Positions 1 through 8,118 of a stretch of 64,000 bases of DNA are shown piece after piece. Made by a program: the position numbers and the translations under genes. The DNA comes from Bin5 sp965242905. Lineage in GTDB: Bacteria; Chloroflexota; Anaerolineae; Caldilineales; Caldilineaceae. Below the pieces are notes generated by a model. That model was not told the origin of the DNA and searched no databases. It saw only the letters and a program-made list of their open reading frames with translations. The stretch's first letter is position 1. Each line of letters opens with the position of its first letter. The stretch covers positions 4,774,001 to 4,838,000 of the forward strand of contig CBDETM010000002.1 of assembly GCA_965242905.1 (NCBI GenBank). The letters run 5' to 3'.

Positions 1-317
1 GGAAGCTTCTCGACATCTCCCAATCTGGTAGTCAAATTCGTCAGTCCTCGGTCTTCTGCCAGGACCTCGACTTGATTCAGCATGGTAGCTGTGAAGTCGA
101 GTGCTACCACTTCGCCTACATGGGGAGCGAAGCTTGCCGCGGTATGACCTGCCCCGCAGCCGGCATCCAGTACGCGTTCATCGCCTTTCAGGTTAGCGGC
201 TTCGACCATCACGGGCAGATCCTCGCCCTGTGCATGCACTGCGCTCGTGAGATACTTGGCTGCAACGCGCCCGAACTGCTCCTGTACAGCGTCCTTAAGA
301 TTGTTTTCTCTAACCAT
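1..317 (-). CDS. class I SAM-dependent methyltransferase, N-terminal part (cut by window edge)
   Basis: Reading leftward from an ATG at 315-317, the frame stays open to the window edge, about 105 residues. Residues 49-57 read VLDAGCGAG, the glycine-rich SAM-binding motif I, and VVALDFTATML follows as the acidic end of the second strand. This is the pattern of UbiE/COQ5-like small-molecule methyltransferases. The substrate cannot be told because the C-terminal half is missing. It lies 21 bp downstream of the M20 hydrolase on the same strand and is probably cotranscribed with it. The family call is firm; the function is open. Confidence 0.82.
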   Translation of the reverse strand, partial: MVRENNLKDAVQEQFGRVAAKYLTSAVHAQGEDLPVMVEAANLKGDERVLDAGCGAGHTAASFAPHVGEVVALDFTATMLNQVEVLAEDRGLTNLTTRLGDVEKL

Positions 318-338
318 TTTCGATTGGCGACTCTGCTT

Positions 339-1679
339 TCATTTCGCGTCGTCCTGCCCATATCGTTCCAATACCGTTGACATAGCTTGTACACCGAATT
401 CAAGCGCCTCGACGGGCACGCGCTCATCGGCTGCATGAACCGTAGCGCTGAAGTTTATGCCGGGAGGCAGTTTCATCGGCAGGAATCCGTAGTTCTGGAT
501 GCCTAGCCGGGAGAACATACGTCCATCAGTGAATCCGCCTACCATGGAAGGAATGACCACCCCGTCCGGGTCGAGCTCTTCCACGGTTTCTTTCAGCATT
601 GAGTAGAGGCTCATGTCGACACCGGCCAGGCCCGGGTCGTGTCGAATAATCTCGAAGGACAGGTCATCGCCGAGCAACTCGTGCAGTTCAGAAATGAGAA
701 TGTCGGAGGTAAATCCGGGCAGAACACGCCCGTCCAGTTCCAGGTGGATCTCGCTGGGAATGACGTTCGTCTTGATACCGCCGCCGACGACGGTGGCATT
801 GACTGTGTTGTGGAGCAACGCGTCAAGGCTGCGGGCCTGGGGCAACCCCTCGGCCATCATCTGGTCGAGGGTGGCGTCGGTGCGGTCGGGGTCGAGTAGC
901 GCCAAGGCCGCGTCAGAAAGATGGTCGGGCGCGTGTTCGGCCATTGCCGGAAGCATTTGCTCCATAACAGGGGTTATGTGTACGGGCAACCGGTTGCTGT
1001 TGAGAGTCGTCAGGACCTTGCCAAGCCGGGCCATGGCTCCGTCGCGCAGCGGTGTCGAGCCGTGACCGCCCGGACCTGACAGACGCGTTTGCAGCCAGCA
1101 GACCTGTTTTTCGGCGACCATCAGTGGGTAGAAGCGCTTGTCGCCCATGTATTGGGCGCTTCCGCCCCCTTCGCCGATGGCATATTTGGCGCCGTCGAAC
1201 TGCTCGGGATGTTGTTCGGTCAGGAAGCGGGCGCCGTAGTCGCTGCCGGCCTCCTCATCGCTCATTATCGTCAGAATTATGTCGCCGGCTGGAGTGTGCC
1301 CCTCGGCTGCGGCGCGCAAGACGGCGCAGGTCATCATGGTTACGCCGCTTTTCATGTCCAGGCTGCCACGGCCCCAAACCGTGCCGTCGATCAACTCTGC
1401 GCCGAAGGGGTCATGTTGCCAATCCTGGTTGGCAGTCGTAACCACGTCGACATGGCCTTGAAGCACCAAACCTGGGGCGTCCCCTCGCCCGGGCAGTCGC
1501 GCCACCAGGTTCGGTCGGTTGGGATCCTTCGCCAGCACAGTTGTCGCCAACCCGCCTTCCTGCAACAGCCCGTCGAGAAATCCGATACACTCGGCTTCAT
1601 TGCCAGGTGGGTTGGTCGTGTCGTAGCGGACCAGGGTGCGCAGGAGTTCGGTAGGTCTGTCGTAGATCGGTGTTGCCAT
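339..1679 (-). CDS. M20 family metallopeptidase / deacylase
   Basis: A 446-residue zinc hydrolase of the M20 (ArgE/DapE/CPG2) family, expected to cleave an amide bond in a peptide or N-acyl amino acid in the cytoplasm. The metal ligands are visible: LQGHVDVV (H76, D78), GRGSLDMKSG (D108), and SDEEAGSD with the catalytic and ligand Glu pair at 142-143. A dimerisation domain fits the middle part. The open frame extends 41 codons upstream, but homology starts at MATPIYDRP, which has a GGGACGAG ribosome site just before it, so the start is placed at 1679. It heads a two-gene unit with the methyltransferase. Substrate unknown. Confidence 0.9.
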   Translation of the reverse strand: MATPIYDRPTELLRTLVRYDTTNPPGNEAECIGFLDGLLQEGGLATTVLAKDPNRPNLVARLPGRGDAPGLVLQGHVDVVTTANQDWQHDPFGAELIDGTVWGRGSLDMKSGVTMMTCAVLRAAAEGHTPAGDIILTIMSDEEAGSDYGARFLTEQHPEQFDGAKYAIGEGGGSAQYMGDKRFYPLMVAEKQVCWLQTRLSGPGGHGSTPLRDGAMARLGKVLTTLNSNRLPVHITPVMEQMLPAMAEHAPDHLSDAALALLDPDRTDATLDQMMAEGLPQARSLDALLHNTVNATVVGGGIKTNVIPSEIHLELDGRVLPGFTSDILISELHELLGDDLSFEIIRHDPGLAGVDMSLYSMLKETVEELDPDGVVIPSMVGGFTDGRMFSRLGIQNYGFLPMKLPPGINFSATVHAADERVPVEALEFGVQAMSTVLERYGQDDAK

Positions 1680-2165
1680 CTCGTCCCTATTTTCCCTTAC
1701 TGTGGCTGAGGAGCAATTCCCAATGAACCTCTCATCTGGCGGAAAGTTTCTGCGGTGTCCGGAACAGGACCCGTTCCGGCCTCGTCCAACAGGTTCTGTC
1801 ACTGTGATGTGATTGCCATGACCGCAAGCCTATCCCATCAAGCCGGTAACCGCAAGAGCAGGCGGCTGCAGTGCGTTGGCAGGGAGCCTCTCCTACATTT
1901 GGCAAATGCATGGTAGAGACGGTCGCCACTCCTTCAAGATTACCAGGCGCGCCCTAGTCACGTTGGGCAGATTGCTGACGGCGTTATGTAGCAACACCGC
2001 GATAGTTCGGAGCGGTCGGCTAGTTCTCCTTTCTTGACGGGCCTGTTACAATAGCCACGAAAACCGCCCAAACGGAGTGGAAGGGCAGCGAATCGGCTTC
2101 TGGCTGGAGGCCGGTCCAGAGCGTAAACGCTTTGCCTCCATCCTGACTTCAGGACCCGTGTCATA
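1680..2165. other. 486-bp intergenic region with a promoter, divergent genes
   Basis: Separates the minus-strand M20 gene from the plus-strand homocysteine methyltransferase-like gene. The open frames here are short and have no family likeness. The only site I can support is the extended -10 at 2044-2052. It would give a leader of roughly 107 nt. I looked for a SAM or cobalamin riboswitch because of the downstream gene and recognised neither. Confidence 0.5.
2044..2052 (+). promoter_or_regulatory. extended -10 promoter element
   Basis: TG-T-TACAAT, five of six matches to TATAAT with the TGN extension. A TTGACG lies upstream but only about 7 bp away, too close to serve as a -35 box. Transcription would start near 2059, ahead of the gene at 2166. 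Confidence 0.45.
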
Positions 2166-3131
2166 ATGACAACAATCATCGAAAGACTTGAAGACGACCG
2201 GGCTATCCTAATGGACGGCGCCACCGGAACAGAGTTGGAGAGCAGAGGCGTGTCCATGCACGGCATCGCCTGGAGCGGAATCGCGGTTGCAACCGATCCC
2301 GATATTGTACGCCAGGTACATCTGGACTATATTCGCGCCGGCGCAGAGATTATCATCACAAACACGTTCGCCACGGGCAGAAATATGCTGCGCCTCGCGG
2401 GAGAGGAGAGCAGAACTAAGGATCTCAATCGTCAGGCCGCTCGCTTGGCACTTCAGGCTCGAGAGGGGGCTGGGAATGCCAAAAGCAATGCCCGCGATGG
2501 GTCTTGGCAAACGGCGCCGGACTCGGTTTGGGTGGCTGGATCGATCTCTCCGATGTCCGGGGGTCTTGGTGACGAGGCAAATCCTTCCGCAAGCCAGATG
2601 AGGTCCGATTTTGAGGAGCAGGCAGAGCTGCTAGCCGAATCCGGCGTAGATTTCCTGATTTTGGAGATGATTCGAGACATTGACTTTGCCTGCGTTGCAC
2701 TCGAGGCTGCCACGGGCACGGGCTTGCCCGTTTGGGTGGGGTTCAGTTGCCACAGGGCAAAGGACGGCGGCATTTATATGGCACCTGCCATCCATGATGA
2801 AGTTCACTTGGCGAAGGGCGTAGCCGCGGTAATGGCCGAGGGGGGTTCCCTTGCAGCCGTGATGCACAGCGACGTTGACATTACCGGTCCGGCTCTGGAG
2901 ATCGTCCGGTCCGTTTGGACGGGGCCGACCGGGGCCTATCCTGAGAGCGGCTACTTTGTGAAGCCAAACTGGCAGTTTGTCGACATCATTGCGCCCGGCG
3001 ACTTCACACAACGTGCTCTGGACTGGATTGAAGAGGGAGCAGGAGTGGTGGGGGGGTGCTGTGGAATCGGCCCACGCCATATTCGTGCGCTCGCCGAAAG
3101 GCTATCCGTTACCTTTACCAACACCACATAG
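2166..3131 (+). CDS. homocysteine S-methyltransferase family protein
   Basis: A 321-residue protein of the Hcy-binding (BHMT/MmuM/MetH N-terminal) TIM-barrel family, which moves a methyl group from a donor such as S-methylmethionine or betaine to homocysteine. Residues 18-24 read GATGTEL, the opening motif, and GGCCGIGPRHI near the C-terminus gives the paired zinc cysteines C298/C299. The third zinc cysteine, normally in a G-V-N-C segment, is not obvious; the corresponding stretch reads AVMHSDVDITGPAL. Length matches MmuM. It starts with ATG at 2166 downstream of an extended -10. The methyl donor, and whether homocysteine is truly the acceptor, cannot be decided from sequence. Confidence 0.85.
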   Translation: MTTIIERLEDDRAILMDGATGTELESRGVSMHGIAWSGIAVATDPDIVRQVHLDYIRAGAEIIITNTFATGRNMLRLAGEESRTKDLNRQAARLALQAREGAGNAKSNARDGSWQTAPDSVWVAGSISPMSGGLGDEANPSASQMRSDFEEQAELLAESGVDFLILEMIRDIDFACVALEAATGTGLPVWVGFSCHRAKDGGIYMAPAIHDEVHLAKGVAAVMAEGGSLAAVMHSDVDITGPALEIVRSVWTGPTGAYPESGYFVKPNWQFVDIIAPGDFTQRALDWIEEGAGVVGGCCGIGPRHIRALAERLSVTFTNTT

Positions 3132-3217
3132 GTTTGAGGCAGACAGTCCGTTTTGCGTCTGGGTCCCGTGTTTCGATTCTCTTCTGATTGAGAGCTACTT
3201 CTGCGGGGAGTAGGGGA

Positions 3218-4579
3218 ATGAATACTTCAAGACTCATGGAACCATTCGTGTTTCGGGGCGCGACTATCTTTGCGGTAGCCGTACTTATCGGACTGCTGGG
3301 GGCCTGTGGTCGGGAACCGGAGGAAGAGTTCCTGTTTGCGCCAGACAGTCCTCCGGTGACGCTGACCTACGTATCACCAAACAATTCGCTCTTCAGTGCG
3401 CCTGAACAGGTGGCAATTGAACGCTTTCAGGAACTGGCGCCAAGCATCCAGGTCGATCGACAGAACTATCGCTTCAACGTGGGGAACTACCTGCTGGACG
3501 ACCAGCCCCCAGACGTTCTGCTGATGTGGAACGGCGATCAGCTGGCCAACGCGGCCACGCAGGGGTTATTGGCAGACGTCTCCGAAGTATGGACAGAGGG
3601 AAACTTTACGGAGGCTTACGGGAGGCGATTCCGGGATATCAGCCGATTCGACGGGACGCTACGTTTTGTGCCATCGGGCTTCAGCTGGACGGGTGTCTAT
3701 TACAACAAGGAAGTCTTCGACCAATTTGGGCTGGAGCCTCCTGAAACCTGGGAAGAGTTCATCGGCATCTGCGACACACTTCTGGCCAACGGGATCACCC
3801 CGATGTCGCTGGCCGGTCAGAATTCCTTTATCAGCATTTACTGGTTCGACTATCTGAATATGCGCCTGAACGGCCCCGAGTTCCATCGCAACCTTATAGC
3901 AGGCCGGGTCGACTTCTTTGACCCGCGAGTTGCTCAGGTTTGGGAACTGTGGAAATCGCTCCTGGATCGCGGGTATTTCGTCGAGCGACCCGGAAGTACT
4001 TCCGAGATGAATAGCATGACGGCCTTGATTCGGGGGGACGGCGACAGTCCTTTGACCTGGGAAAAGGCCGTGATGGCGCTGGCACCCCATTATAGCCTTG
4101 CAGATTTGCCGCCCGTATTTGCAAGCGAACTCGACTTCTTTCAGTTTCCCCGGATAGACGACACGCAGCCTATGGGTGAGGTCTCAATTGTGTTCGGGTA
4201 CGTTGTTCCAGCCGATGCACTGAACCGGATTGAAGCCAATGCATTTGTAGGCTTTATGGGTTCTGCTGAAGGGCAGGAGCTGCAGCTCAAACAGATAGGG
4301 GACGACGCCAGCAACATCGGCTACGTACCGGTGCATCGCGAGATTGACCGGGAACTGCTCTCAGCGGCAGCCTACAAGGGAGACCTGATTGTGAGTGAAG
4401 CGGATGAGATCAGCCCGCCAATGTTTCTCTTACTGGCTGACAGCATGCGTGCGAGTTTCAACCAGGTCCTGAGGAGGCTATTCCTGGCCACGAACGAGCC
4501 CCTGGACGTAGTTGAGATTCAGTTGATGCTGGAGGAAGGACGCCAAAGAGCAATCCAGAACGGAGAGCTTCTGCAGTAG
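3218..4579 (+). CDS. ABC transporter substrate-binding lipoprotein (family 1, sugar type)
   Basis: A 453-residue extracellular solute-binding protein of the MalE/UgpB type. The N-terminus has a hydrophobic signal ending in LLGAC, with C30 as the lipidation site. The body carries family-1 hallmarks such as PPDVLLMWNGDQ, GVYYNKEVFDQFGLEPPETWEEF and a late GFMGSAEGQELQLKQIG segment. The ATG at 3218 follows GGGGAGTAGGGG; the frame is open further upstream but without homology. No permease or ATPase gene is adjacent, so its membrane partners must be encoded elsewhere. It converges with the PhyH gene. Sugar or oligosaccharide is the likely ligand, by family only. Confidence 0.88.
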   Translation: MNTSRLMEPFVFRGATIFAVAVLIGLLGACGREPEEEFLFAPDSPPVTLTYVSPNNSLFSAPEQVAIERFQELAPSIQVDRQNYRFNVGNYLLDDQPPDVLLMWNGDQLANAATQGLLADVSEVWTEGNFTEAYGRRFRDISRFDGTLRFVPSGFSWTGVYYNKEVFDQFGLEPPETWEEFIGICDTLLANGITPMSLAGQNSFISIYWFDYLNMRLNGPEFHRNLIAGRVDFFDPRVAQVWELWKSLLDRGYFVERPGSTSEMNSMTALIRGDGDSPLTWEKAVMALAPHYSLADLPPVFASELDFFQFPRIDDTQPMGEVSIVFGYVVPADALNRIEANAFVGFMGSAEGQELQLKQIGDDASNIGYVPVHREIDRELLSAAAYKGDLIVSEADEISPPMFLLLADSMRASFNQVLRRLFLATNEPLDVVEIQLMLEEGRQRAIQNGELLQ

Positions 4580-4633
4580 GCGCCATGTTTACCTGAGGGC
4601 GCCCTTGCTCCAGGTGAGATTCAGTTGCCAGGG

Positions 4634-5422
4634 TCAGATTGCTGGCGCCTTTTCAGGATCCAATCCCATCGCTTCTCGAATGCCGGGCCATTCTCTCCAG
4701 ATGTCGGTGTAGCCGGCCTTTTCGTTGCCCTCCACCTCTTTGTGTTGCAGCCGGCAGATGACCGCCTGGCGGACGTTTGGCGACGCGTTCGGTCCGCCTG
4801 TGTGGAACATAAGGTAGTGGGCAAGAATCAGGTCGCCGGCCTCAGCGGTTACCATTACCGGACCCTCGGGTAGTGGAATATCGGGCCTGCCGTTGGCCAA
4901 GACTTCATGGCCGTTTGCCTGGAAATACTCTTCGAAGGCACGGTGGGACTTGGGCCAGACCGTGAAGTTGCCGGCGTTCGTGTCGAGCAAATCTTCCAGA
5001 TATACGACCGCGAAGGCCGTAAAGCCGCGATTGTAATACCCTTTGGGCATGCCGTTGGTGCCGCTGCCGATGCCGTCAATGTGGCCGCGCGGCTCCGGTG
5101 CATCTTCTCCCAGAGGGAGCGGAAAACGGGGGTACGGCTTTGCCTGAACGATGGGAATGACATTGCCCTCTCCCATCAGTTCTTCTGCGATTTCAATGAC
5201 GGGTGATTTCTGGAACAGGTCCAGAATGACCGGCGCCCGCAGCAGTTCGGCGCAGAAGAAGGCGGAGCGGTTGTTTTCCATGTCTTCGCCGCCTAGCCCT
5301 ATCTCGCCGATGGAGTGATTCACGGCGCGCAGTGCTTCATTGATCAGCACTTTGGGGACGACGCCCGGTATTTTCACGTAACCTTCTTCAAAGAAATGGC
5401 GTTTCTGAGCAAGAGTTAGCAT
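4634..5422 (-). CDS. phytanoyl-CoA dioxygenase (PhyH) family protein
   Basis: A 262-residue Fe(II)/2-oxoglutarate dioxygenase of the PhyH family. The facial triad is visible as H114-x-D116 in PRGHIDGIG and H207 in MFHTGGPN, with R218 placed to bind 2-oxoglutarate. These enzymes hydroxylate small molecules; the substrate range in environmental bacteria is wide and cannot be read from sequence. The start at MLTLAQKRHF is chosen because AGGAGA lies just upstream and because the 17 extra residues of the longer frame are not family-like. Single gene, convergent with the solute-binding lipoprotein. Confidence 0.9.
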   Translation of the reverse strand: MLTLAQKRHFFEEGYVKIPGVVPKVLINEALRAVNHSIGEIGLGGEDMENNRSAFFCAELLRAPVILDLFQKSPVIEIAEELMGEGNVIPIVQAKPYPRFPLPLGEDAPEPRGHIDGIGSGTNGMPKGYYNRGFTAFAVVYLEDLLDTNAGNFTVWPKSHRAFEEYFQANGHEVLANGRPDIPLPEGPVMVTAEAGDLILAHYLMFHTGGPNASPNVRQAVICRLQHKEVEGNEKAGYTDIWREWPGIREAMGLDPEKAPAI

Positions 5423-5647
5423 GTGTTTCTCCTGATTTGAAAGGAAAGAACTGGAGTCCAGGAAATCGTACACAAATTGGAGGCGTAGGTCAATTGTGCC
5501 AAACGTCAGGTCTGAAGAGCTTTCGACGCATATCGGTCCTCATCATTCGGAGCGGACGCGCCCTGAAATTGCGGGCATGGAGCGGCTGTAATACTATACC
5601 TAGACAATTTGACTGTGCCAGACGACACAGCGAAGGAAGGATCTGCA

Positions 5648-6460
5648 GTGCAGGAACGAGCCCCAGAACTTGAAGGCGCACTCAATTTTGCTGGCAAAGT
5701 TGCCTTAATCAGTGGCGGAAGCCGGGGCATCGGTGCGGGAATCTCGAAGCGTTTTGCTGAGGCAGGTGCGTCGGTCGTGGTCAGCTACGTGCAGGCGGAA
5801 GGGGCAGCCCAAGAGGTCGTCGAGCAGATTCAGGCAACGTGCGGCCAAGCTCACGCAATTCAGGCTGACGTTTCCCGGGCAGATGATGTGGAGCGGCTAA
5901 TTTCGCAGACAGTGGAAGGCTTTGGACGGCTGGATGTGCTGGTCAACAACGCCGGTGTCTATCCTCTTTCGCCGTTGCTGGAAATGGCTGATGACGAATG
6001 GAATCATGTGCTGGCGGCCAATCTGACCGGGACTCACAACTGCACACAGCGCGCTGCGCGGGCGATGATAGAGCTGTCAGCGCGGCGGAATGACAGCGAG
6101 AGCAGTGGCTCTATCATCAACATCTCTTCGATTGAAGCCGCCTCCACTGCCTTTGCGCACAGTCACTACACTGCTGCAAAGGCGGGGGTAGATCAGTACA
6201 CTCGAAACGCTGCCCTCGAACTGGGAGATAAGGGCATCAGAGTCAATGCGGTTGCACCGGGGCTCATCGATCGCCCCGGATTGGCCCAGGCGTGGCCAGA
6301 GGGAGTGAAGCGCTGGCAGAGCCGTGTTCCGCTGGCTCGGCTTGGAACAGCGGAAGATATCGCTGACGCGTGCTTGTTCCTGGCCTCTCCCCTGGCCCGG
6401 TGGATTACTGGCGTAACGCTCGCCGTTGACGGTGGCGTGCTGGTGGCGCCTGCCTTTTAG
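5648..6460 (+). CDS. SDR family oxidoreductase
   Basis: A 270-residue classical short-chain dehydrogenase. The NAD(P) loop reads GGSRGIG (23-29), NNAG follows near 100-103, and the catalytic set is S161, Y174 and K178 (HYTAAKAG). The C-terminal RWITGVTLAVDGG is typical of 3-oxoacyl-ACP reductase/glucose dehydrogenase-like members. The GTG at 5648 is preferred because GGAAGG sits 7 bp before it; an in-frame TTG at 5609 is the alternative and would add 13 residues. The DUF985 gene starts 6 bp after its stop, so the two are surely cotranscribed, with VOC as a likely third member. Substrate unknown. Confidence 0.9.
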   Translation: MQERAPELEGALNFAGKVALISGGSRGIGAGISKRFAEAGASVVVSYVQAEGAAQEVVEQIQATCGQAHAIQADVSRADDVERLISQTVEGFGRLDVLVNNAGVYPLSPLLEMADDEWNHVLAANLTGTHNCTQRAARAMIELSARRNDSESSGSIINISSIEAASTAFAHSHYTAAKAGVDQYTRNAALELGDKGIRVNAVAPGLIDRPGLAQAWPEGVKRWQSRVPLARLGTAEDIADACLFLASPLARWITGVTLAVDGGVLVAPAF

Positions 6461-6466
6461 AAGACT

Positions 6467-6988
6467 ATGCGAACAAGCGACCTTTCGGCGGGTGACGTCA
6501 TCCGCCACTTCGACCTGAGACCGCTGCCGGTAGAGGGAGGTTTCTATCGCGTAACTTACACAGGCAACCTGCAATTGCCCGCCAGTGTCCTGCCACCCTC
6601 CATCAGTTCAGAGCGGCCGGCCAAGTCTGTAATCTATTATCTTCTGACGGCAGACACGAAGTCACGCTTGCATGGGTTAGAGACTGATGAGATTTGGCAT
6701 TTTTATATGGGTGATCAGGTTGATTTATTTGTGTTTGGGACTGATACTGACTACACGAAAATCGAATTGGGGCATGACATCCTGGGCGGTCAGACCGTGC
6801 AGGCTGTTGTCCCCGCACATAGCTGGTTCGGTGCACGTCTGCGGAGCGGCGGGAGTTGGGCGTTAATGGCCTGTTCCCTTGCCCCGGCATACAGGGATGA
6901 GGACTTTTCTCTCCCTAGCGATGCAGACTTTGCCTCGTTGCTGGCCCGCTATCCGGCGCAGCGGAAGATTCTCCACGAACTGCGCTGA
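6467..6988 (+). CDS. DUF985 cupin-fold protein
   Basis: A 173-residue cupin of the DUF985 type. The signature segments are PLPVEGGFYRVTY near the start, SVIYYLLTADTKSRLHGLETDEIWHFYMGD in the middle (written here only as a region, residues about 45-75), and VPAHSWFGARL. The double-stranded beta-helix fold is known for the family, but no enzymatic activity is established. It starts 6 bp after the SDR stop and lies 44 bp before the VOC gene, so the three probably act in one small pathway. Length is normal for the family. Confidence 0.85.
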   Translation: MRTSDLSAGDVIRHFDLRPLPVEGGFYRVTYTGNLQLPASVLPPSISSERPAKSVIYYLLTADTKSRLHGLETDEIWHFYMGDQVDLFVFGTDTDYTKIELGHDILGGQTVQAVVPAHSWFGARLRSGGSWALMACSLAPAYRDEDFSLPSDADFASLLARYPAQRKILHELR

Positions 6989-7032
6989 ACGGACGTGATC
7001 CACACTATTGCACGAGAGAGGAATTTTCGGAC

Positions 7033-7395
7033 ATGCGCCAGCTTGTTGAACTTGCCCTTTTCACGCGAGACGTTCCCTCATTAGTCGCGTTTTACGAGAA
7101 TCTTCTTGGCGGGCCCCCGGCATTCCGATCCGATGGCATGGCCCTGTTCCAACTTGAAGGCGTGCACATTCTGATTCATCACCACCATCCGCCCGAATCA
7201 GGATACGAAGCAGAGCCGGACTGGCCCCCCAACGAGGACCACTTCGCTATCGCCGTGAAGTCGCTGGACAAGGAGTGGGCAGAGACTTCCTTTGGCAGCG
7301 ACCCATGTTCGATCCAACCTGCAACATACCCATGGGGAAGGTCAGCTTATACGCGCGACCCCGACGGCCGTTTAGTCGAAATGCAAGAAACTTGA
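7033..7395 (+). CDS. VOC (glyoxalase/bleomycin-resistance) family protein
   Basis: A 120-residue single VOC domain. It opens with VELALFTRDVPSLVAFYENLLG, the beta-alpha-beta unit of the fold, and closes with GRSAYTRDPDGRLVEMQE, where the final Glu is the usual metal ligand. A GAGAGGAATTTT stretch precedes the ATG at 7033. VOC proteins include isomerases, lyases, dioxygenases and drug-binding proteins, so the activity cannot be named. It probably ends the SDR-cupin-VOC unit. Confidence 0.85.
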   Translation: MRQLVELALFTRDVPSLVAFYENLLGGPPAFRSDGMALFQLEGVHILIHHHHPPESGYEAEPDWPPNEDHFAIAVKSLDKEWAETSFGSDPCSIQPATYPWGRSAYTRDPDGRLVEMQET

Positions 7396-7548
7396 TCACC
7401 TCTGGTCACAAGAAAAGGCACCTCAAGTGAAGAGCAGAATTCGGTGTATACGCAGCGGGTTGCAGACTCGATACGAAGGCGCATCCGGCACTGACCCCGG
7501 CAAGCCCAGGTCCATGCTGGCAATGGCGACCGTGATCTACGAGGCAGA

Positions 7549-7595
7549 TGTTAATGTCAACTCCGGCACACTGCCTGACATTAACAGCACTTTTT
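7549..7595 (+). terminator. inverted repeat with T run, possible terminator of the VOC operon
   Basis: Perfect 11-bp arms, TGTTAATGTCA at 7549-7559 and its complement at 7576-7586, separated by 16 bases. TTTTT follows at 7591-7595. A second pairing, AGGCAG (7542-7547) with CTGCCT (7571-7576), competes with it. It lies about 150 bp past the VOC stop. The stem is AT-rich and the loop long for an intrinsic terminator, so an operator for a dimeric repressor is the alternative. Confidence 0.35.
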
Positions 7596-7699
7596 GCAAA
7601 CTGCGGATTCTGTGATAGATTTCACCCGAAGTCGGGCGACTCTACTTGCCGCGTTTGGCGGGTTTTTGTGCAAACGCAATCAGCGAAAGGAGGCTCCAT

Positions 7700-7768
7700 A
7701 TGAGAACGGTGAAAAGGAAAGAGATTGTGACGGGTAACTGCCTGCATGTGGAGCGCACAGCTAGCTGA
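7700..7768 (+). CDS. putative 22-residue small ORF or leader peptide
   Basis: ATG at 7700 with an ideal ribosome site AAAGGAGG at 7686-7693 and 6-bp spacing, stop TGA at 7766-7768. The peptide would be MRTVKRKEIVTG plus ten more residues, basic, with one Cys. It lies 350 bp upstream of the RIO kinase, far for a classical leader peptide. The ribosome site is the best in this region, which is the only reason it is listed. It has no recognised homology and may be chance. Confidence 0.25.
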   Translation: MRTVKRKEIVTGNCLHVERTAS

Positions 7769-8118
7769 TCCGGTCGAAACGCTCGTGGGGGATACCTCTT
7801 CTGCGTGTGTGAGTAGATTCGATATCTGCCTAGCCGACGAATTTCCTGCCCCTCAACTTTGAGGCTGCCGGCGCTACCCCGCCCGCGGCCTTTTTTGATC
7901 CCTATCTGACCACTTACTTTCGGCCTGCAGCGGACCGTTCCTGCTGCCGGAGGCACATAGAGAACACGGGCCGTGCGCGAGAACAATACGGCGCGCCATG
8001 GAATCGGGCTTTTTCGCCCCTCTCCGGCCGATGGCCAAGCGAGATTGGTGGTCATGATTCGATGCTTTGCGACGAGAACAAGGACTGGACAAACACCGAA
8101 TAGCGAGAAAAAAGAGAT

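Larger units (their letters stand above)
7396..8118. other. 723-bp region between VOC and RIO kinase genes
   Basis: Holds an 11-bp inverted repeat followed by a short T run (7549-7595), a tiny hairpin CCCGA-AG-TCGGG at 7625-7636, and a 22-codon reading frame with a strong ribosome site at 7700. A T6 run at 7891-7896 follows a GC-rich stretch but I cannot draw a good stem for it. Long minus-strand frames here are antisense to the kinase and have no protein character. A 62-codon GTG frame at 7427-7615 was considered and not accepted. Confidence 0.5.

Noticed and set aside
2031..2040. TTGACG as -35 box for the 2166 gene
   Set aside because: Only about 7 bp from the TACAAT element, far too close.
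1930..2165. Possible SAM or cobalamin riboswitch before the homocysteine methyltransferase-like gene
   Set aside because: I could not find the conserved core of either class by eye; a covariance search would decide.
7427..7615. 62-codon GTG frame after the VOC gene
   Set aside because: No family likeness, mixed composition, and it contains the 11-bp inverted repeat that is better explained as a terminator or operator.
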